DNA of 64,000 nt from Synchiropus splendidus (taxonomy: Eukaryota; Chordata; Actinopteri; Syngnathiformes; Callionymidae). A program made the translations under genes and the position numbers. How positions within the stretch are numbered: position 1 is the first letter of the stretch; the number at the start of each line of letters is the position of its first letter. The notes beneath the pieces are model-generated. The model made no database searches and was not told where the DNA came from. It saw nothing but the letters and a program-made list of their open reading frames with translations. Location: positions 15,285,563 to 15,349,562 of the forward strand of contig NC_071348.1 in the NCBI RefSeq assembly GCF_027744825.2, given 5' to 3'. Below are positions 19,833-32,328 of the stretch, piece after piece.

Positions 19833-22540
19833 TATATGAATAGCTGCATTAATCTTTACCCTAATGTTTTTATTGTGTAAATATTCTTTTCAACAAATAC
19901 ATTCTATGTTTAACTATATTTCAGGTCTTCAATCCAATAAAAAAAAAGTGAAATGAAAGAAATGATACAGCTTATTTTTATATCCCCATCAAATATCTAT
20001 GGACGAGTTTAACTCGGGTCTCACATGACTAGTTCAGTAAATCACTTTTTCTTGACAATTCATATTGTAAACTAATGAATTACAAAAAAAAGGAGGCTTT
20101 GGAACACTTGAGTTCATTTGTTTAAATTGTGCATGATAAATGATATTCCTCTCAAATACTTGCCTCATTGCTCAGTTTTCACAATAATTGCCAATGGTGT
20201 GACATATTAAACACACAAAAATCAAACACAATTTCATGAAATGATGATGATCATTATTATTTATTACCAACTTTACAGTGGAGAAAAATGTTTCTACCCA
20301 TGCTGACATCTGGAGCCACACCTGTAGCAAGACGTTTGTAAAGAACATGAATAAAACTGTACAGAATCCCGTATAAAATGATTCTCAGAATACGATGGAC
20401 AGGCTTCAAATAAGGACTTGGTTTGTTTGACTAATAACTGCACCATCCTTTTTCATCACATTGCGTTATTACATAGCAAACGAAGTCAAAAATGTATTAA
20501 GAAACAGTCCTTTCAATTCCCGAGAGAAATAACAGACAACGGACATTTATTTTGGCTACAACTGTATCGATTTTGACGCATGATTAATGAAAACCACAGA
20601 ATTAAGAATCGTAGCCGACAGATTACGACATTCCCGGAAGCACTATTTTCAAAGTAAAACATAAGGGATATATGCATTTGAAAATAATACAAATATCACC
20701 CCCATATAAACGATAACGGTACATTATTTACCCTCGTCTTTTGCATTTGCAATGTTAGGGATTTCCACCGGAAGTATCTCGACAGCGAACTCGCTGCACA
20801 GTCATGCGCGCTTGTCTCCATTATTGTGTTGGTTCCGGGCGGCAGGAAGACTTGCCATCGCCGGGGGAATTTCACACTCCTTTAAACGTCGAACCGAACA
20901 CGGCCGGTAGCCGTCCCGCGGTGCAAAGTCCGGCGGATCCGGTGGCTTTCTCTCAACTATCTCCCGTGGAGCTGTGGGACCAGCATTCGGCGATCGGTCC
21001 TTCGAAGTCCACGCAAACGGGCCTTCGATGTCTCCAACCCTGAGGATGACGCTTTAGACCTGGCGATGGTCGCAGTGGGATGCTGAGATTCGTCGATGGT
21101 TTCTATGCGAGGGAAATGTTCGCAGGTAAAATCGTGTCTTCCCAACACTGACGCAATATATATATTTATATATACGTATTTATCGCTATTGTAAACCGGG
21201 ACATGAAACATACTGACGAATACGTCTTCGAAAAACAATACCGTCTGAACCACTGGCGTCATGTCTTTGTGTTATCGACCTCAAACCTGGCGTGTTTTGT
21301 GCTACTGTATAATCGTGGAACTTTCTGTAATACGATGTCCAGGTGATCAGAGCACAACACTGTTCACCGACCCTGTCAGTGTGAACTTGAACGATGAAGT
21401 ATTTGTTTTGTTTTTTGCTGCATCGACATAAGTTACCCATAGAGTCACTCAAGAGTTTTGATAGTTGGACACGAATCCAAATCCCTAAAATCCAAAACTG
21501 TGGGTCGAGTCCCGACCTGGTCTTCATTACTAACATTAGTTAGACACTCAACAATAGGGAATTTATCTTCAATCCGAGTTTGCAGTCTCTTAAATGGTGA
21601 ATTAACTTGCGATTGGGAACATATCAGAAAACACATTACTTATGTTTGGCTACGCAGAGAACATTATTGTCTCTGTACTTTTTCCTGAATTATGCTGTTA
21701 GATTTGTTGCTAAACAAGACAAAATCAAAAGCCATACAAATTATTCCTGAACTGTATTGAAAAAAATTGAGAATTTGTTGTGAGTTGTTGTGAGTTTTAC
21801 TGGTGACATTATTATCCACACTCACACGAAAAAGAAATTAGAAATTAACATTTAACTGTGAAATAAGGAGAGAAATTTCACAAAATTTGAAATGTAGGCA
21901 ACTTTTTGTCTTTCCCATCCCACCTTTATTTGTTTATTAGGAAGAACCATGGTGAAATAGCGAAAAAATGTAATCACAAATAGAAATATACACAACTCTG
22001 TCAAGTATACATTTTCAAAGGGAAGCCTAGGAACATCTTGACATCAGTAATCGAACTCCGTCATTCACCCACTGTGGAAAGCCATGAGAGAAGCAGCTGA
22101 CAGACCGATTGACACATATAATAAAACTTTATTTCGGCTGCACACATTAGAATGAAGTCCTCTTGCTTGGTTGTAACAAAAAACCTGAACAATGTGTGGC
22201 CCTTTTCGTTTAGTTTGGGTTTTTTTCCCCCTTTTCTATCTGAAGACGAAAAAGTCACTTGACTTTCCCAGTATCATTACTGCTATTTTTCAAATTAATG
22301 TACATCATAAAATGTTTTACTAATTCAAGAAATGATTCCAGTTTGTTTGTGTTCTCTCTAGGCTCTGACAATGAGGGATCAACTTATCTGTGATGAGCCT
22401 GAAACCTCTGGCCTTCTGGGGGAACAACGCTTTTTTCCACTACTGGTCTCCCTCCAGAGGCCTGGGACTCGAGCACCAGTCTTTTCCTTCTTATGGGGCT
22501 GCTGAAACATTCCGAGAGGCCGTCCTAGGAGAGCGCCTTC
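19833..22540. other. Intergenic sequence and probable gpr63 5' region
   Basis: No coding exon is supported. It is AT-rich to about 20750, then GC-richer at 20760-21130, then AT-rich up to gpr63. A possible splice acceptor (TCTCTAG at about 22356-22362) lies upstream of the gpr63 ATG. Confidence 0.5.
20760..21125 (+). promoter_or_regulatory. CpG-rich block, possible gpr63 promoter and 5' UTR exon
   Basis: Locally rich in CG dinucleotides against an AT-rich background. It ends with a good splice donor (TTCGCAG, then GTAAAA, near 21125). With the acceptor near 22362 this would make a spliced 5' untranslated leader for gpr63. Inferred from composition and splice signals only. Confidence 0.3.
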
Positions 22541-23656
22541 ATGGCTAACATTTCTGCCAGCTCCCATGGGCTACTGGAGGAGGTTTTGCCAACAGCAGTG
22601 TCCTCAGAGACTCTTCAGGGTGTCAGCTTACCATTGCAGGTCTTCTTCTGCCTGGTCATGGTTGTCATCCTACTTGTGGCTTTGCTTGGAAATATGGTGG
22701 TGTGCCTAATGGTGTATCAGCGCTCTGCCATGCGCTCTGCCATCAACATCCTGTTGGCCAGCCTCGCCTTTTCTGATTTAATGCTGGCGATACTCAACAT
22801 GCCCTTTGCACTTGTCACAGTCCTGACCACCACATGGGTTTTTGGAGAACTCTTCTGCAGGGTCTCTGCAATGCTGTTTTGGTTTTTTGTAACAGAGGGT
22901 GTAGCTATACTTCTTATAATAAGTATAGATCGCTTTCTTATAATTGTCCAGAAACTAGACAAGCTGAGTCCACAGAGAGCCAAAATGGTGATTGTGGTGA
23001 CGTGGAGTTTTGCTTTTGTTTTGTCCTTCCCTCTGGCCTTAGGTTCCCCTCCACTTCACATTCACCCAAGCGCCCCGCAATGTGTTTTTGGCTATAGCAC
23101 TGAGCCTGGATACCGCGCTTATGTTCTGATACTGATGCTGGTGGTGTTCTTTATTCCATTCACGGTCATGCTGTACAATTTCATGGGAATCCTGAATACC
23201 ATTCGCCATAATGCTACACGGATACACAGCCATCCTGACAGTATCTGCTTGAGCCAGGCCAACAAACTTGGCCTGCTGGGGCTGCACCGACCCATCCCGA
23301 TGAACATAGACATGAGTTTCAAGACCCGTGCCTTCACCACCATCCTCATCCTCTTTTCTGTGTTTACAGTGTGCTGGGCCCCATTTACTGCCTACTGCCT
23401 GGTGGCTACCTTCAGCAACAGCTTCTACCACGAGGTCAGCTTTTTTCAGGTCAGCACATGGATTTTGTGGTTGTCCTACCTCAAATCAGCCCTGAATCCA
23501 CTCATATACTACTGGCGCATTAAAAAATTCCGCGACGCTTGTATCAATCTGATGCCCAAGTACTGTACATTTCTTCCTCACCTTCCAGGCAACACAAAAC
23601 GGCGAATCCAACCTAGTGCTGTGTATGTGTGTGGGGAGCACCGCTCCACTGTTTGA
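22541..23656 (+). CDS. gpr63: Orphan class A GPCR, GPR63 (PSP24-beta)
   Basis: A single uninterrupted exon encodes 371 residues. Seven membrane segments are visible. Class A landmarks: Asn51 in helix 1 (LLGN), Asp79 in helix 2 (LAFSD), Cys106 and Cys181 for the extracellular disulphide, and Asp130-Arg131-Phe132, a DRF variant of DRY. CWAP lies at 278-281 and NPLIY at 319-323. The N-terminus has an NIS glycosylation site at residue 3. The end, RRIQPSAVYVCGEHR, is diagnostic of GPR63. The N-terminus is shorter than in the human protein (about 419 residues). Human GPR63 is an orphan receptor reported to respond to sphingosine-1-phosphate-like lipids. It lies 3.2 kb from ndufaf4 in convergent orientation, matching human 6q16 linkage. 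Confidence 0.95.
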   Translation: MANISASSHGLLEEVLPTAVSSETLQGVSLPLQVFFCLVMVVILLVALLGNMVVCLMVYQRSAMRSAINILLASLAFSDLMLAILNMPFALVTVLTTTWVFGELFCRVSAMLFWFFVTEGVAILLIISIDRFLIIVQKLDKLSPQRAKMVIVVTWSFAFVLSFPLALGSPPLHIHPSAPQCVFGYSTEPGYRAYVLILMLVVFFIPFTVMLYNFMGILNTIRHNATRIHSHPDSICLSQANKLGLLGLHRPIPMNIDMSFKTRAFTTILILFSVFTVCWAPFTAYCLVATFSNSFYHEVSFFQVSTWILWLSYLKSALNPLIYYWRIKKFRDACINLMPKYCTFLPHLPGNTKRRIQPSAVYVCGEHRSTV

Positions 23657-26600
23657 AGTGGCCAAAAAATAAGGAAAACTCTCTCACGCTGTTTCAGATG
23701 AACACACTAATATCAGGATGTACACTTCATACCTCATTTCCTGAACACATGACGAAGGAACTCCCGTTTTAGATGTTAGTAAAGCCTACCATATATGTCA
23801 GTTTCTATCAGGTTGATGAAGGAAAACCTTAATAGTTCAAACTGATTCTTCTGAGATTATTATAATTGTCAACAACATGTTAGTATCTTGGAACGTTGCG
23901 AATGAATCGTACGCGACGTGTACACAGCTCTACTCAATCACATGTATTTACACCCGGTTCTAATATCAGTGACCACATTGCCTTTAAACATCTGACTTGA
24001 ATCTGAGATTAGATATGAAAGGTTGCTGTCTACACTATGTGTTTTCTGATATTGGTTGCATATCTGATTGCCAATACAAACTCATTGAAGTAACCAAGTG
24101 TAACAGGGGCTGCTGGACTTTGGATTGGATGGACTGGATTTTCTTTGTATGTTCAATTCAATCTGTATTATCCTGCAATATATGATGGATTCACTCATCT
24201 CTTGGAAGGTAAAAACTACAGGTGTCTATTGGTTATGCAGACTTTCGAGGCTTGTATCATATATGACTTCTTAATCTGAAATACTAAACAGCTGCTCTCA
24301 CGTTATTTCAAACCTTCTCAGCTCCTACTCCGTGGCATGGTATTTGGATAGTCATCCAAGATCTGGTTTTCTTTCCACCACAAAAGCCGAACCAAAACAA
24401 TTCAGCACTGAATGAATCAGAGACATTGATATAGATATTTAACTGGGGAAGTCGGGAATCTGTGAACAATAACAAAACTCTATCTATTGTTAGTCACTTG
24501 TAGCCTAAAATGCATGCAGATGAAGTGCACTGATGGACTGTATCTCTGGAGCACTCTCTGACATCACAGTCTGGTGAGAAAGTGGCCGAGATCTGTATTT
24601 ATTTATCCAATTTTTAAATGGGAAGAATAAATCTAATCTAATCTATTCTAATACATAAGTGTCCTTTTGATTCTGTAGATGGATTATTGAGAAACACAGC
24701 AAACATGTCTGTCTCCTTCTGTCTTAGTGCTGTAAAAACCCTTTTGCGTGGAAATGATCAGGACAAGTTGGAGCCAGATAATTTTGTGCGGTATTGACGG
24801 GGCGTTGTTAAAGTATGTCGGTCATACAATTCAACAAATGAATGGAAAACCAATGGAAATGTGCAATACAGATTTATGGTTGATGGTTTGTATGTGGCTT
24901 GAACTTGTCTTTTCTTTTATATTTCTGCTGAAAGCCGTCTTCAGCCTTTCTTTTTATAATATACAGTTTTTTTCCATTGAGGAATGTGCCTTCTGTCATT
25001 TAGTACAGATATCTTTTTATTAGATTTTATGTATATAAAGTGAACTCCAGAAGTGAAATGGAGTTATTGGAATCATAATCAGGGGGACGACTGTAATGGA
25101 AAGAAAAATAATTTCCTCAATTTTAACTGACAAGGACAAATGACAGATCATCACAATGAAATGAGAGCAGTCAACAGAATTAGGTCCAGCCATTCTGCGA
25201 GGTGCTGACATTACAGCATTGTTTCACAGAATAATCTGTTGGACCCCCCTTCCCACAAAGGTTTGTCCAAGTTGTTCAGCTTTTGTTATGAAACAACTTC
25301 CTTTGTTGCCCCACCTATTTTGAGACGATTAAACAAAGTATTCTATTCTATTCCCAGCCATTGAACAACTGAGTTGGCTCACTTTTGACCCTAAGTTACT
25401 TACTTGATATGTTCACAGTTTTATGCGTCCAGTTGACATTAATATTTCATGTGAAAAGTGTACCTCTTCTGGTCTTTAAAAATGGTCAACTGTATTTTTA
25501 GCTGAGTTAAAGAAACTATATGTAACACAAGTTTGTTACTGTAATTATGTGTTCGAATGCAATGTTTGTTCCAGATACAAATGAATGTTTGAAGTTTTTA
25601 GTTTGAAGCACTGGGTGTGCCTGTTGATGTGTCAAAGGGTTGAATGCTGCAGTTTCAGGTAAGGAACTGCAATTCCAATGTACTGAGCTGTTGAGTTTAA
25701 TAAAGACATTTCTTACCTTGCTGAACAGTTCTCAGAGTCTTGGGTTATGACCTTGAGTGTCAACTCCGTGAACAAAATGTCCTTTCTCCCTGGCTTTACT
25801 GGGCCTTTAAATTAGATTTTATTTTAAATTACTTTTCCCATTGACAATTGCGAATTCAAGAGACAGTGTTTAGTACACTGAGTACACAACACAGAAATCA
25901 CAGTTTTTAATTATATAAAATTGGGATTAGACCAGAAAAGAAAAGTGACCCGTATAACTGTTGGTCAGTGTGTGTGTGTATATATATATATATATAAATA
26001 AAAGGGGTGATTATTTAATCTCAATCGCAGTTTAATGGTATAAGAATATTTGCCACAAGAAGCCGCATTTTTCAATTTGTAGATTACTGAATCAAATGAT
26101 GAACCCATACACACATTTAAACAACAAAATACTGTTTATTTTGCATCAGGTTGACAATAGCAAAATAAATCAGAATGGTGGCTATATTCAAGTTTTTATA
26201 CCACATTATTTAAACTAAAGCTCTTTTAATGGCTTGAAAATATTTGTACGAGAATTTCAATTTTATAAGAATTTGTAATACATTCAGAGCACTGGAAACC
26301 CTGGTCACTGTGTAGAAAAAAACATCCTTCTTATGTGTGTGATCAGGATCTTGTGCACTTACAAAGGTTCTGTGTTGTCTGAAGAGCAAACTGTTAAACT
26401 AAGTTTTTGTTGCAATTAATTCATTGTAATAATGTTGTAATTAATTGACTGGAGGGTGATGAATCACAGGTTTTTAACAGAAGGGTCACCTGGTGATCCT
26501 CAGGTGGACACTTACTAGGTAGGGTGCTTATGTCCAAGAGCGAAAGAAAGGAACACAACTGTTCAGATATGTATCTTCAGTACTCACAATTATTTTAAAC

Positions 26601-26821
26601 TTGGGTTGATGACAGCAGCGAAAAAAAGACAGCAAAGACAATGTTTAAATAGGCCACCAACTATGGCTCGTTTTCAAGACTGTTATCATGGCCATCATTT
26701 TATTGACAAAGATTTATCTTTTAAAACAAGACAGCTGTGATCTCCAGATATGAACAAAGTGAAGGGTAGGAAAGCTTCAGGTGTGAGAGTGATAGAGGGC
26801 CCGACATCAGGCTAAAACAGA
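23657..26821. other. gpr63 3' UTR and convergent intergenic region
   Basis: No further coding sequence is supported. AATAAA at 25699-25704, about 2 kb after the gpr63 stop, is a plausible polyadenylation site. A (GT/TA)n tract is near 25970-25998 and a dispersed repeat copy is at 26125-26395. Confidence 0.5.
26125..26395. repeat. Dispersed repeat, copy 2
   Basis: Shares long near-identical blocks with 2745-2895 (GACAATAGCAAAATAAATCA, AAACTAAAGCTCTTTTAATG, GAGCAAACTGT), with an extra internal segment. Same orientation as copy 1. Confidence 0.6.
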
Positions 26822-28039
26822 TTACTTTAAATGTTTTAACTTATCAGTCTTAGCAGAAATGATCTTCACCTGGAAAGGGACAAAGAACTCCAGAGCAGCT
26901 TTTGCTTCCTTTAGATCCAGAGAATATTCCTGAGCCACTTTCTCTGGCGTCCATGTTTGTGGCTGTTGCTGGTGACTGCTTAAAGCCTTCAGCGCCTCTG
27001 TGATAGTTAGCTTGCCTCGCGGCACTTCTGTTACACCAAGGACAGCATTTAAGTCCTTCTGTAGAGCCACACAATCTGAGGGCAGGCTGAATTGTTGAGG
27101 ACGATGGTCTGCTTCCCCCACTTGGCTGTGTTCTCTTGGAATCTTGAGAAAAGAATAGTGAGAAACAAATGTGTGTCGGCATTACAATGTAAAAACACAA
27201 AGTGAAGCGGCACTTCACAGCAACATGTGCAGAGACTTTCCAGAGACAAGCAACATCCAGAGGAGAAGATCCAGGTGCTCTCCAAAACCACAATTCATCT
27301 TCATTAAACGGATGAACGAGGCCAGCACTTGACTCAAATTGGCTCACATCAAGGTCTATTAAGAAAAGAAAAGCCCTGGATTATTTTGGCCATAATGTGC
27401 CAGGGACTAGAAAGAGGGAAGTTACCTTACAATTTGCAAAATCATTGGTCAAACCGGTCCACTACGTTTATGTAAACCACGTCACCCACGATCACTGCAT
27501 GCGAATGCATTTACTAACCTCCGCTGTATTGGTGGACTCCACATACACGGACTTAAGATGTGCTAGAAGGGTATCGTTCTTCTGGTATACATTGCAGGAT
27601 GGATCTTGTTCATCTGTACGGAAATGACAAACGTCAGTCATGAGTCAGGACAGACAACAGTACTGGTGTTAAGTCGAAGTGCATGTCCTCCCAAAAGTGC
27701 GTATGGATCTTAGGGCGAAAATGTATTGAGCTTCGTCGCTGCGAACACGGAAAGGCAGCAATAAACACAGACACTGGACAAATCAGAATCCTTCCTCCAG
27801 AAACAAAAAGATCAAGAGAATACCCAAGTGATACGAGTAACACAGGACACGCACTTCTCGACATTAACACCAGTCGACGGGGTAAAAACTGCGCAACACC
27901 AACCTCCAGCAGCAACAGAGAACCGGGGAGTGCTGTTTGGATGTCGGGGTGCAGGTCGCTGTTTCTCTCGGGCGATTTCTCGGTGAGCTCTGTTTTCTAG
28001 GTTGAAGTTTCGGATGATACGTGTGACCCGCGCACCCAT
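26822..28039 (-). CDS. ndufaf4: NADH dehydrogenase complex I assembly factor 4
   Basis: Mitochondrial assembly factor for respiratory complex I. Three minus-strand exons: 28039-27904, 27613-27519 and 27142-26822, giving 183 residues (human 175) with consistent phases. The start [18 protein letters not shown] is the conserved N-terminus, followed by APRHP. Exon 2 has [12 protein letters not shown], matching the LLSFLKDVYVDS block. Exon 3 has [24 protein letters not shown] and [12 protein letters not shown], in the order of the human protein. The start chosen is the family Met; a Met four codons upstream is in frame but not conserved. The promoter should be just right of 28039. Confidence 0.92.
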
Positions 28040-28560
28040 GTTTACCCACATACACCGGTGGAAGTCGCCGGAAGTTGAACGTAGAGGTCCTTGAAAAATG
28101 ATGCCAACGTGTGACTAGCGGCATCTTGTGGTTGGAGGACAACATTTCCCAATAAAAACCCAAAGATTTGATAGACAAGCCTCACACAGTAGTGGAAAAA
28201 AAATTAAGGCGGAGATGGTCAATTTTTTCACCTATAACAAATGTAAGCGATGAGACAAGCACAGAGAGACCCACTAGTTTTTTTTACTTGGTGCTAATAT
28301 TTAATCCTAAGTGTTGTTAGTATGTATGTTAATAAATGTTTTAAGAAATAAAAAATGCATATTGTTTGTAAACTCATATGTTTGGGATCATTGGATAAAC
28401 AAATTGCCATCCTGAATCTGCATCAAGGTCAGGTTCACAGATTACATTTGGTCCATTTGAAAGTGAACCCGATTTAACAACGACTCTAATGGCTACATTT
28501 TTTTTTTTAAGTCAACATCTGGCAAACGTCTAAATTTGGAGATATATACATATCTTCTTT

Positions 28561-28674
28561 TTCTTTTAGCTTCTCCCTTCAGTGGTGGCCACAGCGGGTC
28601 ATCTTCCTCCATCTCACCCTGTCCTCTGCTTCCTCTTCTCTCAAACCTACAAACCTCATGTCCTCCTTCAACAC
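28561..28674. repeat. 3' fragment of a teleost non-LTR element
   Basis: GTGGTGGCCACAGCGGGTCAT followed by CTTCCTCCATCTCACCCTGT matches the end of a very common fish RTE/Expander-type retrotransposon. Only about 110 bases remain. Confidence 0.5.
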
Positions 28675-28933
28675 GTCAAATAAAATAAAATAAAAAGGCT
28701 GATCACGAATTAAACATTCAATAATTTCCTTCTAAAGATAACACTGTTTATTTATCGACATGAAACAATCCGTAGGTTGTAACGGACTCACCGCAACTTC
28801 CGCAGGTCAGTTGATGAAGTTATTAATTTTGTGGAGGGCGTAGTCTCCTTATACAGTTCGTCAGACTTCAAGAGCCATTTCAGACTAACAAGAGGACAAG
28901 TGGAGGTTGGTGACGGAAATTTTCTGTATTACA

Positions 28934-29161
28934 TTAGTGCCAGTCATTTCCTCTTTCGTATCTTTGAAACTGTTGAAACAACTGGTCCCTGAGAGCTTCA
29001 TTCAGCTTCATTGCTGAATTTGGCTTTGATGAGGTGGAAGTGGAGGGGACCTGAGTGAGGTCAAGAGGACCTTCATGAGCTGAGGTCTCTTCAGGTGACT
29101 GAGGAGTCAGCTCCATGCCACTAGGACCTGGGAGCGGGACTATGGAGAACGTGTCATCCAA
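28934..29161 (-). CDS. Small ORF, unknown, perhaps transposon-derived
   Basis: A 75-codon frame from a Met to a stop. The first two thirds are Pro/Ser/Thr-rich and acidic; it ends with ALRDQLFQQFQRYERGNDWH, which could form a short coiled helix. Its composition resembles the tail of Myb/SANT-type or other transposon-encoded proteins, but I cannot assign a family. No upstream exon is visible. It may be a relic and is not a confident gene. Confidence 0.25.
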   Translation of the reverse strand: MDDTFSIVPLPGPSGMELTPQSPEETSAHEGPLDLTQVPSTSTSSKPNSAMKLNEALRDQLFQQFQRYERGNDWH

Positions 29162-30475
29162 AGCACACTATACACTGATATTGTCCGCTATTGAAGGCAC
29201 TTCACCTAAATGGTGACGTGCAGCTATGATATGTGCCAAAACTCCAGAGGCCAAATTATTGTCTGAGCAGAAACACATGAAGATGAACATGTGTCCAGCT
29301 CTATGGCTGTTCTCCATCTTTACTTTGTGAAAGATTCAAAATTATTGTAATGACTGTAGTCCATACTCTTTTATGCATGTGGACTATTTTATTACCAAAT
29401 GTGATTCACAACATCTTGTACATGTCTGGAAAGATGTTATGCATTTCTACTCAGTAAATGTCTCCCTGCTGACCTGTATCTGGACACAGCACCATCGGAG
29501 CATGCAGCGCAAGCAGCGCAAGCAGCGCAACTTGAAATGTCTGAAATGAACAAGTGGTGGTGGTCAAAGTAATTGTCCAAATGTTGTATGATTCTCCTTG
29601 GCCATGACTGTAACCATGAATTGCGTATTGTAATAAAAAAAATTGTAATATAAAGACAGTGGATGGTATTTTGTGACTTTTTTTTGTCTATATATTGAAG
29701 TACTCCAGTGTGATTTTGCAATTTATATCTGCATGTATGTTCATTTGTGTGTGTAGGACAAGCAACTCACACTCATACCACTTAGATACACCATTCTCAT
29801 TTATTCTGTGGCACTGCTGCATTGGAGGCTGTTCACATATATGTCTTATAGTTGATCTTCTTACTGCACTAGGCTCATTCTCAGTAGGCCTGGAAAGTGT
29901 ACTTGGTATGTATATGTTTTTAAACGCATGTGTCATCAATGTGAATGTCAAGCCACAGGAGGGGTTCTGGAATCAGTAAATCATTTGACAGAATCTGCCT
30001 CTTGTAGCAGTTTGCTGGAGCATCAAGAGCTCATCTCATGACACACCTGGAATACCTGGAATGACCAAGCTATTGGTGATGATAAGAGACAGATTCAAAC
30101 ACCATGGACTGAATCCATCCTTTTCAACAGACCTGCAGATCACTGTCAAATGGTTAGTGGTACATACAAACCTCCAAAGATTGTCCCATACAATATGAAA
30201 ATAGGGAACAAAACAGACCTCAGTGTGCAATTACAATTTGTGATCTTATAAATAAATGTCTTTGAATATTGTGTGATAGCATAGGTTTATGATATGAAAA
30301 GCGTTCACAACTTAAAATTATATTTTTTTTAAAAACTAGAGCTCAATCTTACATTTCATTGGAATTTTGCGATTGCTTTCCAATGCGCTGATTACAATTG
30401 TTATCATATTTGGCATTGTATCTGCAATTTGTTTGTATACAATAACTTTGTGACTGAAGAACGTACTACAGAGCA

Positions 30476-30635
30476 CTGGAAGTGACATTTTTTTGGATGT
30501 GACATTCATCCTGAGACAACAGCTATCTCAAGATCATTTTTATCTCGAGATAACTATTATCTCGTGATAATTTGTATCTCAAGATCATTTTTTTCTCTGG
30601 ATGAAAAAAAATAAAGTCATGCATGTCACTTCCAG
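30476..30635. mobile_element. 160-bp MITE with TATCTC/GAGATA palindromes
   Basis: Perfect 12-bp terminal inverted repeats, CTGGAAGTGACA at the left and its complement at 30624-30635. The inside carries repeated TATCTCGAGATAA-like palindromes. No coding capacity. Confidence 0.6.
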
Positions 30636-30847
30636 GGATGCGTAATACATATAGCTTAGCCACATATGGTATTAGTTTGAGTAGAAGGCACTTGATCAGA
30701 GTGTTAAAAACACACTGACTTGCAAACAGTGAATGACAACGTTGACGATCAGTTACGAAGCCATAGGAGACATCGTGGTTTCAGGAGGATGTATAGAAAA
30801 TGCTTTGCCAGGGAGGCAGTTACACATGGGCTGACAGTTGATTTACG

Positions 30848-30935
30848 ATTGTATCTCAAGATAATTGTTATCTCAAGATACGAATTATCACAAGATAAAA
30901 ATCATCTCGAGATAATTGTTATCTTGGGATAAAAA
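30848..30935. repeat. Second array of TATCTCGAGATAA-like palindromes
   Basis: Alternating TATCTCAAGATAA, TTATCTCAAGATA, ATCTCGAGATAA and TTATCTTGGGATAA blocks, as inside the MITE at 30476-30635. Possibly the remnant of a second copy. Confidence 0.55.
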
Positions 30936-31418
30936 AAAATCCAATCCAATTGTTGTCGAATGCCAGAGCCAATGAAGTGGCACGCCACTCCGACCCAGCA
31001 TGCCCTGGGAGCCAGGTGGAAATCAGACGGGCTCCCGCCCCCTGTTCTCGATCTGGAAATGTGCATGTTTTACCAACATTTACTGGTAAGCGCATGCCTA
31101 CATGGTTATACCACGCAAAGGTGATGACGTTTTTTACGTATTAAAATAGTTTTTTTGTACTTAAAATAGTGTAGATTTAGAAATTGTATGTTTTTTTTAA
31201 TCTGATTAAAAAAGCCAACAACATAAACAAACTCAAGCACCACACCAAGGGAGTTTCCTATACAATAATAATAATGCATCAGACGCAATAAGTAATACAT
31301 TGCGCAGGTCAAATGTATTGGAGGAGCTTGCAATGTTTATTGATTCAGTATTGCAGGATTTAAAAAAATAGAATCTCAGATACTAATACAATTTAAAAAT
31401 CTAGATTTGACAACGTGA

Positions 31419-32005
31419 TGACGTCATTACGCTAAAACTTGTACGCGTACGCAGTGAATAGTGCGTACTTACGCATGCGCGTGAAAACGTATAATTTCCA
31501 CATTTTAATGTTAAATATAAACTATTTTAACATTTATAAAAAACACACAACTTTACGCGATATAACCAGTAAACACAATTCATGGAACTTGCGCATGCGT
31601 ATTACGAACATCCGGTTCCAGACCCAAAACTTCCGGCGGACCAAATCAGGCAGTGACAACAACCCATAGGCACTCAAGTGTGTGGTATATAACTGTATAG
31701 GATTCACAAAAACTGCAGGATTCACAGGCGTACGCGCACTAGCGTTGGTATCAGGCATGCGCTCAGGCTTTCTGGCGCTCTCATTCAGTTATGATTTCAT
31801 GGCAATAAGACTGAGAAAAACATCGCTTCAGATTGCTGGATTTACATGTGTGTAAATACACGCAAGTGTATTGCTTCGAGTGTTCCTTCGTCATCCCTGG
31901 AATCTGTCTGCGATCAGAGAGGAAACAACATCGACAAGTGTACGTCTGCAACTCCAGACATTAAAAGCAGTCGCGGTTTGATTGACCTGTTCTAAGATGG
32001 CCGCC
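31419..32005 (+). promoter_or_regulatory. scnm1 upstream control region with CRE, NRF1 and YY1-like motifs
   Basis: A full cAMP response element TGACGTCA is at 31419-31426. NRF1-like GCATGC cores are at 31470-31481 (ACGCATGCGC), 31591-31600 (GCGCATGCGT) and 31754-31763. A YY1-like AAGATGGCCGCC is at 31994-32005, about 330 bases before the scnm1 ATG. This combination is usual for housekeeping promoters. No divergent gene is seen on the minus strand. Confidence 0.45.
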
Positions 32006-32328
32006 CCGTAGGCACGTCATTCTGTCATTGCAGCCGTTGCTGCTTTCACGGCACGGATTTAACAGGATCTGCGTTTCTTCGAGTGAGGTGCATTGGGGGC
32101 AATGGAAAAGGTTCGTGTACTATTGTGACTTTTTTGTTAAAATAATGCACCATTCACCCTGTCGGCGGCGCTACTTTAAACTAGGTTGATTTCGAAAGGC
32201 AAGAAAGAAACTGCCGAAGAAGAGTCCAATCGTGACATGTGAGACGAGCACACAAAAAAGTAAACAGTGTGTTAAGTTAAGAAGAACCTTCGCTTTACGA
32301 GCGGCCTTTTCGAACCCAGGCTGTAAAA

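Larger units (their letters stand above)
28040..31400. other. Intergenic region rich in small repeats
   Basis: Apart from the short items listed separately (LINE tail, small ORF, GATA-palindrome MITE) I see no gene. A three-copy GCAGCGCAA tandem is at 29505-29531. Confidence 0.5.

Noticed and set aside
23039..23431. 130-codon minus-strand frame
   Set aside because: Antisense shadow of the gpr63 coding exon.
26850..27347. 165-codon minus-strand open frame overlapping ndufaf4 exon 3
   Set aside because: It runs through the predicted intron in a different frame from the conserved protein; ndufaf4 explains the locus with correct phases.
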